64,000 nt of DNA from positions 99,333-163,332 of the forward strand of contig QQVP01000033.1 of NCBI GenBank assembly GCA_003389215.1, in the 5' to 3' direction. Positions 26,549 through 35,500 of the stretch are shown in pieces. This stretch comes from Planctomycetota bacterium (GTDB taxonomy: Bacteria; Planctomycetota; Planctomycetia; Pirellulales; UBA7805). Both the position numbers and the translations under genes were made by a program. Under the pieces are notes generated by a model. That model had not been told where the DNA came from. It made no database searches and was given only the letters and a program-made list of their open reading frames with translations. Every line of letters starts with the position of its first letter. Position 1 is the first letter of the stretch.

Positions 26549-29500
26549 GCTCACCCGCGGTCGATCGACAAGCACGAACTGCCACGGCCCACGAGGCTGC
26601 GGACTCCGGCGGCCGGGCTGCGCGCTACACCGCCGAACAGCGGGCCGCCATCGAGACGCGGGGCACTTCGATCGCGATCTCGGCGGGAGCCGGCTGCGGC
26701 AAGACGTTCGTGCTCACCGAACGCTACCTGGCCGCACTCTCGATCGGTGACGTCGAGGCTCTCGACGCGCATCCGCTCATGCGCCTGGTGGCGATTACCT
26801 TCACGGAGCGGGCGGCTCGCGAGATGCGGGACCGCATTCGCGCGAAGCTCTACGAGCGACGTCGCGACGCGGCGACGAACGAGGAGCGCGATGCTTGGCA
26901 GCGGTTATTGCGCGAGTTGGATGCCGCGCGAATCTCAACGATTCATGCCTTCTGCGCCCGGCTGCTTCGCGCTCACGCCGTCGAGGCGGAGCTCGATCCG
27001 CAGTTCGCGGTACTCGATCAGTCCGAATCGGAAACGCTGCTCGCCGAGACAATCGACGACGGACTTCGCGAGCTGTTGACCGCGCACGACGAGAACGTGC
27101 TCGACCTGATCTACAATTTCGGCATTCGAGGCCTACGGGACCACGTCCGCCGGCTCAATGCGAGTACGACGCGCGACGAGCTGGTCGCCTGGCAACCGCG
27201 ATCGATCGATGACATCCTCGCGGCCTGGGATACCTATCACAGCGAGCGGGTCGTGCCCCAGTTGATCGCCTCGCTGCTCGAATCGCCCGACCTGCGGAGG
27301 GCCAGGGAACTGCTCTTCGAGCGGACGATTCCTTCGCCTCAGGTGCTCGAGACCCGGGGCCAGCTCGAATCGCTGCTGGCACGCCTGGCGGAGGCCGACG
27401 CCACTCCGGAACTGCTGGCGGAGCTGCGGGAGTGCCTGAAGGTCGCCAATGTCGGCCAAAAAAAAGGCTTCGCCAACACGGACGAGTACGACGACTTTCG
27501 CGACACCTGTGAGCGCCTCCGCAAGACGCTGGGATCGTTGACACCCTTAGCCCGCTTCGACATCGAGGCCGCGCGACCGGCCGCCGAACTCGGTCAGCGG
27601 CTCTTGCAGGTCACGCTTGCTCTGCGCGACCGCTACGAACATCGTAAGCGGGACGCGGCCCAGCTCGACTTCAACGATCTGTTGTCGCAGACGCACCGTT
27701 TGCTCCGCGGACCACGGGGCGAGGCGATCTGCCGCCGCTGGACCGACCAGGTCGACCTGCTGCTGGTCGATGAATTCCAGGACACCGACCCGCTGCAGGA
27801 GCAACTGGTCCGCCGACTCTGTGGCGCGGCCCTGGCCTCCGGCAAACTGTTCTTTGTCGGCGACTTTAAGCAGTCGATCTACCGGTTTCGCGGCGCGCGT
27901 CCCGAGGTGTTTCGGCGACTCCAGAGAGACATCCCCGAGTCGGGCCGGTTGCCGCTATCGCGGAATTTTCGTTCGCAGCCGGCGATTCTCGACTTCGTCA
28001 ACGCGCTGTTCCACGACGCCTTTGGCGACGACCATCTGCCGCTGGTCGCCCACCGCGCCCAGGTCGCCGAGCAACCGGCCATCGAGTTTCTTTGGTCGCC
28101 CGCCGAAGCTGGACGTGCCGCCGGTAGCGCACGACTGGCCCGGCAACGCGAGGCCGAATGGATCGCCCGCCGCCTGCGCAACCTCACCGAAGAAGCGGCG
28201 CCGCTCGTTTATGTCGCCGACGACCAGCCGCCCCGCGCCGTGCAACTCGGCGACATCGCCCTGCTGTTTCGCAGCCTCTCGGACATCGACATCTACGAAG
28301 AAGCGCTGCGCCGCTACCAGCTCGACTATTACCTGGTGGGCGGTCACGCCTTCTACGCGCAACAGGAAATCTTCGACCTGGTGAACCTGCTGCGCTCGTT
28401 GGTGAGCAACTGCGACGCGGTCAGCCTGGCCGGGGTGCTGCGAAGTCCCTTCTTCGCCCTAACCGACGAAACGCTCTTCTGGCTCGCCCAGCATCCCGAC
28501 GGCCTCGGGGCCGGGCTCTTCGCCGCCACGCCGCCCAAGGAAATTGACGCCGCGCAACGTCGGCAAGTCGAGTTCGCGGCCGCCACGCTCGGCGAGTTGA
28601 AGGCGGCCAAGAATCGCCTCCCGGTGGCCGACCTGCTGAACCTGGCCATCGCCCGTACCGGCTACGACGCGGTGCTGCTCACGGAGTTCATGGGCGAGCG
28701 GAAACTGGCCAACTTGCAGAAGCTGATCCAGCTGGCCCGCAACTTCGACCGCGCCCGCAGCTTCGGGCTGAGTGAGTTCATCACGCAACTCACCGACTTC
28801 GTGGCCCGCACGCCCCGCGAGGCCCCCGCGGCAACGCTGGCTGAAGACAACAACGTGATTCGGCTGATGACCATTCACCAGGCCAAGGGCCTGGAGTTTC
28901 CCGTCGTGGTCGTACCCGACATGAACCGCGGCTCGCATGGCCACGATCCGGGCGTGGGGTTTGCTGACGAGTTGGGCGTCGTGGTGCAGTTCCCGCAGGA
29001 GCGACGCCCCAACGACGGCGTCACCGGATTGGAGATGTACCGGGCGCGGGAAGCGTCGGCCGATGAGGAAGAGCGTGATCGTCTGCTCTACGTCGCCACG
29101 ACGCGGGCGGCCGACTACCTGATTCTCTCCAGCAGTCTTGCCGATCCGGACAAACCGAGCTCGACCTGGCTGAAGCGATTGGCCGGGCGTTTCGACCTGG
29201 CCACCGGCGAGCTGCGCGACGAATTGCCCGAGGAGTATCCCGAGCCGCCGATTCGCGTCACACTCGACGAGCCGCCCGAGCCGCATTCCGGCAAGGCCGC
29301 GCGCCACCATGGGCAACTCAAGCGGCTGCTGGAGAAGACCAAGGCCGAGGCGGCCGCGCACGTGACCGAGGTGCCCCGCGGCGCGCTGCCTTGGACACCG
29401 CGGGCGAGTGACCGCCGCGAGTTCTCCTTCTCAGGACTGTCGGGCGAGTTTGGCTCGGCCGTCGAAACAGACGCGGCCGCGGCGCGCGGGGAAGAGCCGG

Positions 29501-30108
29501 TCGTGCCCGCGGCGGAGGCCACTTCCCACGCCTTCCACGAACGAGCAGCCCGCGAGGCAACCCAGCTTGGCACGCTGGTTCACGAAATCCTCGCCGAGCC
29601 GCCCTGGCCTTCCGAGGATCAACTTGTCGCGGTTGTCGATCGCGCGGCCGCGACGTTGGCGATTCCGCCGGGCGTGGTGCGCGAGGAGGCCCTCGCCCTG
29701 GTCAGCGGCTTCCTTCTCTCGGAGCCGGCGGCGGCCATCGCGGCAGCGGCCGAAGTGCATCAGGAGCTCGAATTCCTGCTCGACTGGCCGGCCGAGGCCC
29801 GTGCCGGCGAGCGGTCGCGATTGCGGGGCTTCATCGACTGCCTCTACCGCGACGCGGACGGCGACTGGCACATCGTCGACTACAAGACGAACCGGACGAC
29901 GGCCGAAAGTGTCGATCAGGTGGCCGCGTCCTACCGGCCGCAGATGCTGCTTTACGGCCTGGCCGCCGAGCGGGCACTCGGCGTCGCGCCGGCGTCGCTG
30001 ACGCTCTGGTTCTTGCGGCCCGGCGTGGGGCACGACGTTCCTTACAATGAAGAGACCCGGCGAGAGCTCGAAGCGTTTCTCGAGCGGTCGATGACGCCCA
30101 CTGCCTAG
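26545..30108 (+). CDS. addA: AddA-like UvrD-type helicase-nuclease
   Basis: Protein of 1187 residues if the GTG at 26545 is the start, matching AddA (about 1230). Superfamily 1 helicase motifs are complete: Walker A AGAGCGKT (47-54), ERAAREMRDRIRAKL (Ia), LLVDEFQDTDPLQ (motif II, Asp409-Glu410), GDFKQSIYRFRGA (III), IHQAKGLEFPVVVVPD (V) and RDRLLYVATTRA (VI). The C-terminal RecB-type nuclease has GFIDCLYR and IVDYKTN (Asp1112, Lys1114). The start is inferred from the four-base overlap with addB; the reading frame is open for more than 400 bp further upstream. It works with AddB at double-strand breaks. Confidence 0.88.
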   Translation: MSSPAVDRQARTATAHEAADSGGRAARYTAEQRAAIETRGTSIAISAGAGCGKTFVLTERYLAALSIGDVEALDAHPLMRLVAITFTERAAREMRDRIRAKLYERRRDAATNEERDAWQRLLRELDAARISTIHAFCARLLRAHAVEAELDPQFAVLDQSESETLLAETIDDGLRELLTAHDENVLDLIYNFGIRGLRDHVRRLNASTTRDELVAWQPRSIDDILAAWDTYHSERVVPQLIASLLESPDLRRARELLFERTIPSPQVLETRGQLESLLARLAEADATPELLAELRECLKVANVGQKKGFANTDEYDDFRDTCERLRKTLGSLTPLARFDIEAARPAAELGQRLLQVTLALRDRYEHRKRDAAQLDFNDLLSQTHRLLRGPRGEAICRRWTDQVDLLLVDEFQDTDPLQEQLVRRLCGAALASGKLFFVGDFKQSIYRFRGARPEVFRRLQRDIPESGRLPLSRNFRSQPAILDFVNALFHDAFGDDHLPLVAHRAQVAEQPAIEFLWSPAEAGRAAGSARLARQREAEWIARRLRNLTEEAAPLVYVADDQPPRAVQLGDIALLFRSLSDIDIYEEALRRYQLDYYLVGGHAFYAQQEIFDLVNLLRSLVSNCDAVSLAGVLRSPFFALTDETLFWLAQHPDGLGAGLFAATPPKEIDAAQRRQVEFAAATLGELKAAKNRLPVADLLNLAIARTGYDAVLLTEFMGERKLANLQKLIQLARNFDRARSFGLSEFITQLTDFVARTPREAPAATLAEDNNVIRLMTIHQAKGLEFPVVVVPDMNRGSHGHDPGVGFADELGVVVQFPQERRPNDGVTGLEMYRAREASADEEERDRLLYVATTRAADYLILSSSLADPDKPSSTWLKRLAGRFDLATGELRDELPEEYPEPPIRVTLDEPPEPHSGKAARHHGQLKRLLEKTKAEAAAHVTEVPRGALPWTPRASDRREFSFSGLSGEFGSAVETDAAAARGEEPVVPAAEATSHAFHERAAREATQLGTLVHEILAEPPWPSEDQLVAVVDRAAATLAIPPGVVREEALALVSGFLLSEPAAAIAAAAEVHQELEFLLDWPAEARAGERSRLRGFIDCLYRDADGDWHIVDYKTNRTTAESVDQVAASYRPQMLLYGLAAERALGVAPASLTLWFLRPGVGHDVPYNEETRRELEAFLERSMTPTA

Positions 30109-30150
30109 TTTCGCTTCCCCTCCCACGTCGGCCAGGCGCGGACCCGCTGC

Positions 30151-31401
30151 ATGACGCAACTCGATCCTACAGCCCAGCGCGACTTTGCCCACGAGGTGAC
30201 GCGTCGCCTGCAAGAGGCCGGCTACGAATCGTACTGGGCCGGCGGCTGCGTGCGCGATCGGTTGCTCGAGCGGGTGCCGAGCGACTACGACGTGGCGACC
30301 AGCGCCCGGCCCGAACAGATTCGCAAGCTCTTCGGCAAGCACCGCACGCTTGCCATCGGGGCCGCCTTTGGCGTGATCACCGTGCTCGGTCCCAAGGTGG
30401 CGGGCCCGATCGAGGTCGCCTCGTTTCGGGTCGATGAAGCCTACAGCGACGGACGGCGACCCGACGGCATTCGCTATAGTACGGCGCGCGAAGACGCGCT
30501 GCGTCGTGACTTCACCATCAACGGCATGTTCTACAACCCCGTGACCGACGAGGTGATCGACTTCGTTTCCGGACGCGAGGACTTGAAGCGGGGCGTCGTG
30601 CGGGCGATCGGCGACGCGAACGACCGCTTCGACGAAGACAAGCTGCGGATGCTTCGCGCGGTGCGGTTCGCGGCCACCTTCGATTTCGAGCTCGAGGCGG
30701 CCACCCGCGAGGCCATTGCGCGGCGACCGGAGCAGCTGAGCATCGTCAGCGCCGAGCGCGTCGGGGTCGAGATGCGCCGCATGCTGGTCCATCCACGCCG
30801 TGCCAAGGCGATCGAGCTGATGCGAAGCACGGGCCTGTTGCCGGTCGTCGTGCCGCATGCGGTCGCCGAGCTCGACGACGAACATTGGCGAGAGACGCTC
30901 GCGCTGCTCGACGCCCTCGAGCGGCCGAGCTTCCCGACGGCGCTGGCCGCCCTGCTGCTCGACACAGGCAAGCCCGAACTGGTCGGCGAGGTGAATCGAC
31001 ACTGGCGACTGGCAAACAAGGAGGTGGGCCGCAGCGAGTGGTTGATGACCCACGCGGAGGTTCTAGCCGCCGCCGCGGAACAGCCCTGGTCGCGGGTGCA
31101 GCGCATCTTGATCCAGGAGGGCATCGACGATCTCGTCACGCTACTCGCCGCGCGGGTTTCGCTCGGCACGTTTGCCGCGGCCGATTTGCAATTTGTTCGC
31201 GAGCGGCTCGCCTGGTCCGCCGAGCGGCTCGACCCGAGTCCGCTCATCTCGGGCGACGACCTGGTCGAGCGGGGTCTACAGCCGGGAAAGGCGTTTCGCG
31301 AGCTCTTGGAAGCGGTCCGCGACGCCCAACTCAATGGCCAGATTGCGACGGCCGAGGAGGCGCTGGCCTTGGTCGATCGTCTCCGCGACCCCCGCGGATG
31401 A
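30151..31401 (+). CDS. cca: tRNA nucleotidyltransferase / poly(A) polymerase family (CCA-adding)
   Basis: Protein of 416 residues. The class II nucleotidyltransferase head is clear: GGCVRDRLL, the metal-binding DYDVATSA, FGVITVL, RRDFTINGMFYNP (the flexible-loop/motif B region), EDKLRMLRAVRFAATFDF. The C-terminal half is helical with no evident HD phosphohydrolase motif. Because the single tRNA in this window lacks an encoded CCA, a CCA-adding activity is needed by the cell, but A-adding or poly(A) polymerase activity cannot be excluded by eye. It lies 42 bp after addA on the same strand and may belong to the addBA transcript. Confidence 0.88.
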   Translation: MTQLDPTAQRDFAHEVTRRLQEAGYESYWAGGCVRDRLLERVPSDYDVATSARPEQIRKLFGKHRTLAIGAAFGVITVLGPKVAGPIEVASFRVDEAYSDGRRPDGIRYSTAREDALRRDFTINGMFYNPVTDEVIDFVSGREDLKRGVVRAIGDANDRFDEDKLRMLRAVRFAATFDFELEAATREAIARRPEQLSIVSAERVGVEMRRMLVHPRRAKAIELMRSTGLLPVVVPHAVAELDDEHWRETLALLDALERPSFPTALAALLLDTGKPELVGEVNRHWRLANKEVGRSEWLMTHAEVLAAAAEQPWSRVQRILIQEGIDDLVTLLAARVSLGTFAAADLQFVRERLAWSAERLDPSPLISGDDLVERGLQPGKAFRELLEAVRDAQLNGQIATAEEALALVDRLRDPRG

Positions 31402-31568
31402 CGCTCGTCTGCGACCGGAGTGAAACGCACACCGGCCGAGTGACATGGACAGGGCGGCCACGGCGACCTAGGATCACACCCAGACGAGCGGCAGCGTGGC
31501 CGTCGACGAATTCGCCCCGACGGCCGGCTGAGCAGAATCGCTCTGGCCAGTAGAAAGGAGTGCCCGCC

Positions 31569-32195
31569 ATGGACGTCGACCTGTTAGGAATTTCGCTGCG
31601 TTGGCTGCACATCATGGCGGCCATCACGCTCTTCGGCGGCCTGATCTTCAGCGTGGCCGCGGTCATTCCGGCCAGCAGCGAGTTGGGCGAGGCGGAGCGG
31701 GACAAGCTCCGCGAAGCGATTCGCCGCCGCTGGGCCAAGTATGTCGGCATCGCCATTCTCGTGCTGATCGCCACCGGCACGGTGAATCTCGTCATGCATT
31801 ACAACAGTTTCACGGCTTTCGACGGCCACGAACCTCCGTCGGAGCGAGACCTGATCGATATCCCCAAGGGCTACGCGCACGGTATCGGCACCAAGATTGG
31901 TCTGGCCTTCGTCGTCTTCTTCCTGGCCAGTCTGCTCAACGGTCGCGGTCGACTGGCCCAGAAGATGCGCCCCGCCATCGGCAAGTGGGCCTGTGTGACG
32001 ATCGTGCTGGCCATGACCATCGTGGCCATTTCCGCCTGGCTCCGGTCGACCCACACGGGGCCGAACGTGGCGGCCGTCAAGGCGGCGCTCATGAAACCCG
32101 CGGCCCCGCCGCCCGACAAGGAGACGCTGCCCGATCCCACAGAGGAGCAGGCCGGCGACGATTTAAAACTCAATTTCGACACCCCGACCGAGTAG
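31569..32195 (+). CDS. Four-helix membrane protein of unknown function
   Basis: Protein of 208 residues with four hydrophobic segments (about 8-30, 55-75, 105-122, 135-155) and an acidic, Pro-rich cytoplasmic-type tail (DPTEEQAGDDLKLNF). The layout with WLHIMAAITLFGGLIFSV recalls the small CopD/DUF4149-like copper-resistance membrane family: a His in the first helix and another in a loop (KGYAHGIGTKIG). That assignment is tentative. The ATG at 31569 has an AAAGGAG ribosome-binding site 9 bp upstream, so it is preferred over a GTG at 31560. Confidence 0.68.
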   Translation: MDVDLLGISLRWLHIMAAITLFGGLIFSVAAVIPASSELGEAERDKLREAIRRRWAKYVGIAILVLIATGTVNLVMHYNSFTAFDGHEPPSERDLIDIPKGYAHGIGTKIGLAFVVFFLASLLNGRGRLAQKMRPAIGKWACVTIVLAMTIVAISAWLRSTHTGPNVAAVKAALMKPAAPPPDKETLPDPTEEQAGDDLKLNFDTPTE

Positions 32196-32205
32196 CCGCG
32201 CCGCA

Positions 32206-32317
32206 CCGCGCCGAACAAGCGCCGCCGAACAAGCGCCGCCGAACAAGCGCCGTCGAACAAGCGCCGTCGAACAAGCGCCGTCGAACAAGCCCCGTCGAAC
32301 AAGCCCCGATGAACAAG
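32206..32317 (+). repeat. Tandem array of eight 14-bp units ending in a start codon
   Basis: Eight consecutive 14-bp units fit the pattern CGCCGTCGAACAAG with small changes. In the last unit GTCGAACAAG becomes GATGAACAAG, which supplies the ATG and first codons of the following 57-residue gene. The array fills the space between the preceding stop (32195) and that gene. No Shine-Dalgarno-like sequence is visible within it. Confidence 0.9.
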
Positions 32318-32482
32318 AAGACGAAGAAGCGAATCGATCTGCTGAATGTCCGTCTGCAGAAGCTGCGTCAGCAACTCTCGGGTGCGAAGCAGCAGATGGA
32401 CGATCCCGACGAGGTAACGCGGATCGAAAGCGAGATCGCCGCCGTCGAAACGGAACTGGCCGAACTGAAGGCCCAGAAGTAG
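32309..32482 (+). CDS. 57-residue coiled-coil protein
   Basis: Small protein starting MNKKTKKRIDLLNVRLQKL. After a very basic start (KKTKKR), residues about 9-57 form a heptad-patterned charged helix (LRQQLSGAKQQMDD, then ESEIAAVETELAELKAQ), consistent with a coiled coil. No enzymatic motif is present. It begins inside the last unit of a 14-bp repeat array and lacks an obvious ribosome-binding site; the upstream frame is open but offers no better start. It is likely real because of its amphipathic pattern, but the function is unknown. Confidence 0.6.
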   Translation: MNKKTKKRIDLLNVRLQKLRQQLSGAKQQMDDPDEVTRIESEIAAVETELAELKAQK

Positions 32483-32533
32483 CGCGCCGCCAGTTCGGTC
32501 CCCAGAACCCCCCGGCTCCGAGGACCAACGACC

Positions 32534-32565
32534 GGGTCGCCTGCCCTCGATATGCAGGACGACCC
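32534..32565. terminator. Hairpin between convergent genes
   Basis: GGGTCG-C-CTGC (32534-32544) can pair with GCAG-GA-CGACCC (32554-32565) over a 9-nt loop. It sits just after the stop of the minus-strand SdrD-like gene and 52 bp after the plus-strand coiled-coil gene. There is no T-run on either side, so terminator function is uncertain. Confidence 0.3.
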
Positions 32566-32577
32566 GCTCGACCTTTG

Positions 32578-35500
32578 CTACTCGTCCCGCTGCGCGGCCC
32601 GCTCGGGCACCAGCGAGTTGAACACGCCCGGCTGGTCGGCGCCGTCTCCGTTCCAGTCGCCCACGACCGGCACGTCTCCGGCGCCACCCAGCTCGAAGAC
32701 CTTATCGGTGTCGTCGATTTCGCCGTTGCGGTTGGTGTCGAGAATCCACGTGCCGTCGCGATAGACGCCCAGCTGGTCGACGCCGTTGCCGTCCCAGTCG
32801 CCGATGACCGGTCGATCGCCGATCTGGCCGAACGTGTAGGCCAAATCGCCCGTCGTCCAGCGACCGTTGCCGTCGACGTCCAGGTACCAGGTGCCGTCGC
32901 GGAAGACGCCGATCGTCGGAATGCCGTCGCCGTTGAAGTCGCCGGTGACCGGTTCGTCGAGCGGGCTGCCGTAGTTGAAGACGTGGTCGATCACGTCCTT
33001 GCGAGGTACGCCGCCTGCGGTCCGCTGCAGTGTGCGTTCGCCGAGCGTCGCTTCGTGCTCTTGCGGCGGCAGGTTCTTCGGCTTGCCGGTGGTGATGTTG
33101 TCGGCCTCGGGCAAGCCCGGCTCCTCGGCCACCGCCCGCGGATCGCCCGGCCAGGCGGGACCGAAGATGCCGATGTCGTCCTTGCCGTCGCCGTCCCAGT
33201 CGCCGGTGACCGGTTTGTCGGTCTTGGTGCCGAGCTTGGCCCACAGGTCGTCGTCGTCCCAGATGCCGTTGCCGTTGACGTCGATATACCAGTGACCCTC
33301 GACGTAGACGCCGATCTCGGAGATGCCGTCGCCGTTGAAGTCGCCCGTGACCGGAATTGCGTTCCGATAGCCGAACGCGGGCAGCCACTCCTGGCCTTCG
33401 GGATCTTCGATTTGCCAACGGGCGTCGGCCACCTGATCGCCGTTGAAGGCGCTTGGCTCGAAGACTTGGTTTCCATGCAGGGCGGCCGGCGAGAGGATCG
33501 TACGCGGATGACCCGCGTTCACCACGCTCAAGTGCCACGTGTACCACAGCACATCGCCCGATCCACCAATCGGCGGCAGCGGCACATCGCTGAGCTGAAG
33601 CGGCACCGGTCGCGTCACGGGCAGGGGCGTGCCGGTCGCCAGCGGCGGATTCACGCCGGGCGGATTCACCGGCGGCTCGGGATCTTCCGGCGGCGGTGGA
33701 ATGATCGGCGGCTCCGAGTCGACGACGATCTCGCTGAAGTTGTTCTGCTGCGAGTCCTGACCCGGGAAGAGCACGATGCGAATGATCGCGTCGTCGTTGG
33801 GGTTCTCCGTCAACTGGCTGAGCACCAGCGGATTGATGTCGTCCGACGGGTTGATGGCAAAACCACCCAGCGTGCCGGCGGTATCGAGACTGTCGAAGTA
33901 GCCCTCCGGCTGCACTTCGTACACCGCGTAGTTGCCGGCCCGCAGTCCGGTAAATTGGTAGAAGCCGTTGGCGTCGGTCACCGTGGTGATCGTCGCACCG
34001 CTGTAAGTACCTGGCAAAGCGGCGCTGGGCGAGACCGCCTCGCCGGTGACGCCGTTGCGGAGCTCGAGCACCACGCCTTCGATCGGCGTGTCGTCGGGCG
34101 TGAACCGACCGTCGCGGAAGAACTCAATGTCTGCCGGCGGCTCGCCGTTGGGGGTGATGATCACATCGCCGTCCTGGAAGACGTAGCCGGATAGCTGAGC
34201 TGTCGGCACTTCGCAGAAGTTGAAGTTCACCAGCTGGTTGCCCGAGTTGATCTCGATGTTGGTCAGCAGGTCGTTGCCGCCGACGTTGCCGTTGCTGGTG
34301 CTGCTGCCGGTGCCGATCCGCTCGCCGCCGTCGAAGTAGCCGCTGGGGGTGAACTCCCGCACGGCATAGTTGCCCGGGGCCAGGTTGTCGAACTTGTAGA
34401 CCCCGTTGGCGTTGGTGGTCGTTTCCCGGATCACGTCGCCGTCGGAATCGAGCAGCTGCACGACGACGCCCTGGAGCCGCTCTTCACCGCGGTCGACCAG
34501 ACAATTGCGGTTCGGGTCGGCGTGGACGATGCCGCTAATGCTGCCGGGCAACTCCTCGCAGAAGTTGTAGTTGATCAACGCTTCGCCGGGGTTGATCTCG
34601 ATGTTCGAGAGCAGGTCGTTGCCACCGACGACGCCGTTATTCGTGCTGCTGCCGGTCCCGACCAATTCGCCCCCGTCGAAGTAGCCGGCCGGTGTGAACT
34701 CGCGGACGCTGTACGTGCCCGCGGCCAGCCCGTCGAACTTGTAATCGCCGTTGGCGTTGGTCGTGGTCTGGGCCACGACCGCCCCGTCGCTGTCGAGCAG
34801 TTGAATGACGACGCCCGAGAGCCGTTGCTCGCCCGGATCGATGCGGCAATCGCCGTCGACATCGGCATGCACGGTACCGGAAATGCTGGCCGGCGGCACT
34901 TCACAGAAGTCGTAGCGCACCAGGTTCTCGCCCGAGTTGATTTCGATCAACGTGAACAGGTCGTTGCCCGCGGCGACGCCGCGCGAGGTACTGCTGCCGG
35001 TGCCGAGTCGTTCGCCGCCGTCGAAGTAGCCGCGGGGCGTAAACTCACGAATGCCGTAGGTGCCGGGATCCAGGTTGTCGAAGCGGTACTCGCCGGCCGC
35101 GTCGGTCGTCGTCTGGTCGATCACCTCGCCGTCGGCATTGAGCAGCTGAATCACCACGCCGGAGAGCGTCTCTTCGCCTTCGTCGAGCAGACAATCGCCG
35201 TCGACGTCCGCGTGAACGCGTCCGCTGATGCTGCCGGGTCGCAACTCGCCGAAGTTGTAGTTCTTGCCTTCTTCACCGACATCGATCGAGACCTGGCGAA
35301 TCTTGTCGCCGGGGTTGTCGGCCACGCCGCCCAGGTTGCCGGGCGTCTCCAGGCCGTCGACCCACCCGAGCGGATGAACTTCCATCAAGGTGTAGGTGCC
35401 GGGCAGGATGTCGTTGAACTTGTAGAAGCCCTGGCTGTTGGTCACCGCGGTCAGGCCGGTCGGATTGCCGCTGGCATCGAGCAGCATGATCGTGACGTTG

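Noticed and set aside
32206..32317. Possible CRISPR-like array
   Set aside because: Units of 14 bp are directly contiguous, with no spacers.
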